Of a stretch of DNA of 7,001 bases, positions 6,581 to 7,001 are shown piece after piece. Every line of letters starts with the position of its first letter. The stretch's first letter is position 1. The DNA is from CAZTZY01 sp964617765 (GTDB lineage Bacteria; Pseudomonadota; Gammaproteobacteria; Pseudomonadales; DT-91). The stretch lies in assembly GCA_964617765.1 (NCBI GenBank), contig CAZTZY010000118.1, positions 1 to 7,001 of the forward strand. Direction: 5' to 3'. A program made the position numbers and the translations under genes. The notes under the pieces were generated by a model, which did not search any database, was not told the origin of the DNA, and saw nothing but the letters and a program-made list of their open reading frames with translations.

Positions 6581-6602
6581 ACATTGTGCGGGCATTGTAT
6601 GA
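6581..6602 (+). repeat. 11-nt imperfect tandem duplication that frameshifts hicA
   Basis: ACATTGTGCGG (6581-6591) is followed directly by GCATTGTATGA (6592-6602), matching at 7 of 11 positions. Leaving out one 11-nt unit rejoins HIVR to ISGSHHH as expected for HicA. The second unit also brings a TGA (6600-6602) in frame with the C-terminal part. Confidence 0.6.
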
Positions 6603-6736
6603 ATTAGTGGCAGTCATCACCATTTGAAACATCCAGTGAAATCTGGCTTGGTGACTTTGCCTCATCCTAAAAAAGATTTACCGAAAGGCACAGAAAATAA
6701 CATTTTGAAACAAGCGGGCTTGAAAGGGTGGAGTCT

Positions 6737-6826
6737 GGGACACCCACTCGATCCTTATCCTTATCAAGCAAACAGGATTTATTAGTTAATTTGATATAGC
6801 ACAGCATTTTATGTGGTGGGTGTCCC
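6737..6826. repeat. REP-like inverted-repeat unit at the hicA 3' end
   Basis: GGGACACCCAC (6737-6747) and GTGGGTGTCCC (6816-6826) form an 11-bp perfect inverted repeat around 68 bp of AT-rich DNA. Each end is itself a mini-palindrome (TGGG-ACA-CCCA on the left, GGG-TGT-CCC on the right), as in paired REP sequences mobilised by REP-associated tyrosine transposases. No transposase is encoded inside; the short minus-strand frame across it looks like chance. A short direct repeat (ATCCTT twice) lies just inside the left end. Confidence 0.55.
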
Positions 6827-6836
6827 CGAGGATCCG

Positions 6837-6850
6837 AGGAATCAGGAATC
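6837..6850. repeat. Tandem 7-bp repeat AGGAATC
   Basis: Two exact copies of AGGAATC lie head to tail, preceded by the related CGAGGATC (6827-6834). They abut the right end of the inverted-repeat unit and may belong to it or to its insertion footprint. Confidence 0.35.
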
Positions 6851-6870
6851 ACGTGTCAACCTATAGTAAA

Positions 6871-7001
6871 TTACTGAAGATGTTTAAGATGTTTCTTGGC
6901 AATTCCTCTAACATCTCTTTCGCCTGCATTTTTTGATATTTTTACCAACGTAGATTGGTAGTGTATCGGGCTAGCCAAAAGATATCTTATTAAAACACCC
7001 A
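6871..7001 (-). CDS. Possible C-terminus of an unrecognised protein (partial, runs off the right edge)
   Basis: On the minus strand a frame is open from the window edge to a TAA at 6873-6871, about 42 codons, ending NAGERDVRGIAKKHLKHLQ. The mix of charged and aliphatic residues looks protein-like, and no other frame here is as long. However, 42 codons can be open by chance in DNA of this composition, and I do not recognise a family. No start is visible. If real, the gene converges on the hicA remnant, and the repeat units would lie in the space between them. Confidence 0.3.
   Translation of the reverse strand, partial: GVLIRYLLASPIHYQSTLVKISKNAGERDVRGIAKKHLKHLQ

Larger units (their letters stand above)
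6418..6725 (+). pseudogene. hicA: hicA toxin pseudogene, interrupted by a MITE-like element and a frameshift
   Basis: HicA proteins are mRNA interferases of about 60 residues with a dsRBD-like fold and a catalytic His in a GSHHH-type motif, normally held in check by HicB. Three pieces here rebuild one: MLNNKKLL from ATG 6418; KILDDNCWHIVR (6556-6591) after a palindromic element; and ISGSHHHLKHPVKSGLVTLP plus HPKKDLPKGTENNILKQAGLK (6603-6725) after an 11-nt imperfect tandem duplication. Removing 6442-6555 and 6592-6602 joins all pieces in one frame of about 61 codons. As it stands, translation from ATG stops at TGA 6451-6453 after 11 codons, so no toxin is made. The expected stop after GLK is also missing: the frame runs to TAG 6783-6785 inside a second repeat unit. 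No hicB is seen in the rest of the window. Family assignment rests on the C-terminal motif and is strong. Confidence 0.85.

Noticed and set aside
6418..6785. CRISPR array or tRNA in the repeat-rich right end
   Set aside because: Repeats are inverted and single-copy, not regularly spaced direct repeats, and no cloverleaf or CCA end was found.
6667..6852. 61-codon minus-strand frame across the hicA 3' part and the inverted-repeat unit
   Set aside because: It spans a REP-like repeat and the reverse of a recognisable HicA C-terminus, and has no convincing ribosome binding site.
6943..6960. Hairpin TACCAA/TTGGTA as a terminator
   Set aside because: It is a 6-bp stem with no T-run after it on either strand, and it lies within the open minus-strand frame.

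Overview
The window reads as chromosomal DNA from a gammaproteobacterium. The glycine decarboxylase P-protein resembles the enterobacterial/pseudomonad type in length and hallmark motifs, and the mid-GC coding with AT-rich spacers would suit a Cellvibrio-like lineage. That taxonomic guess is inference and was not tested. Everything below was read by eye; no database search was run.

Left part (1-1958), all on the minus strand. A Nudix hydrolase gene (1374-1958) overlaps by 8 nt the start of an unusual 401-residue protein (176-1381). This protein appears to join three modules that I know as separate neighbouring genes in other proteobacteria: an ECF-type sigma factor (regions 2 and 4), a single-pass membrane segment with a DUF3619-like stretch, and a DUF3106-like C-terminal domain. 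Past its stop, a 122-bp spacer leads to the first 17 codons of another minus-strand gene with a good ribosome binding site. That gene leaves the window at base 1.

Centre (1959-4947). A 121-bp divergent spacer separates the Nudix gene from gcvP on the plus strand (2080-4947, 955 aa). gcvP is intact, with its PLP lysine at K702. No gcvT or gcvH is visible beside it. Its true start is 63 nt inside the longest open frame, at an ATG with a clear GGGGAG ribosome binding site.

Right of gcvP (4981-6105) is a predicted lipoprotein. Its body is seven RCC1-type repeats, enough for a complete seven-bladed propeller. Each blade carries a C-x9-C pair, except blade 6, which has lost both cysteines. Its start codon is unclear: TTG with no ribosome binding site, or ATA with one.

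Far right (6106-7001) carries no long intact gene but is rich in structure. After about 310 bp of AT-rich spacer lies a dead hicA toxin gene (6418-6725). It has a strong ribosome binding site, then a 112-bp palindromic MITE-like element inserted after codon 8 at a TA dinucleotide, then an 11-nt imperfect tandem duplication that shifts the frame, and finally a second inverted-repeat unit (6737-6826) where the stop codon and any hicB would be expected. Removing the MITE with one TA, and the 11-nt duplication, restores a continuous HicA of about 61 residues including GSHHH and PHPKKDLP. At the right edge an open minus-strand frame may be the C-terminus of another protein.

The items most worth attention are the sigma/DUF3619/DUF3106 fusion, the hicA gene dissected by small repeats, and the disulfide-patterned RCC1 lipoprotein.
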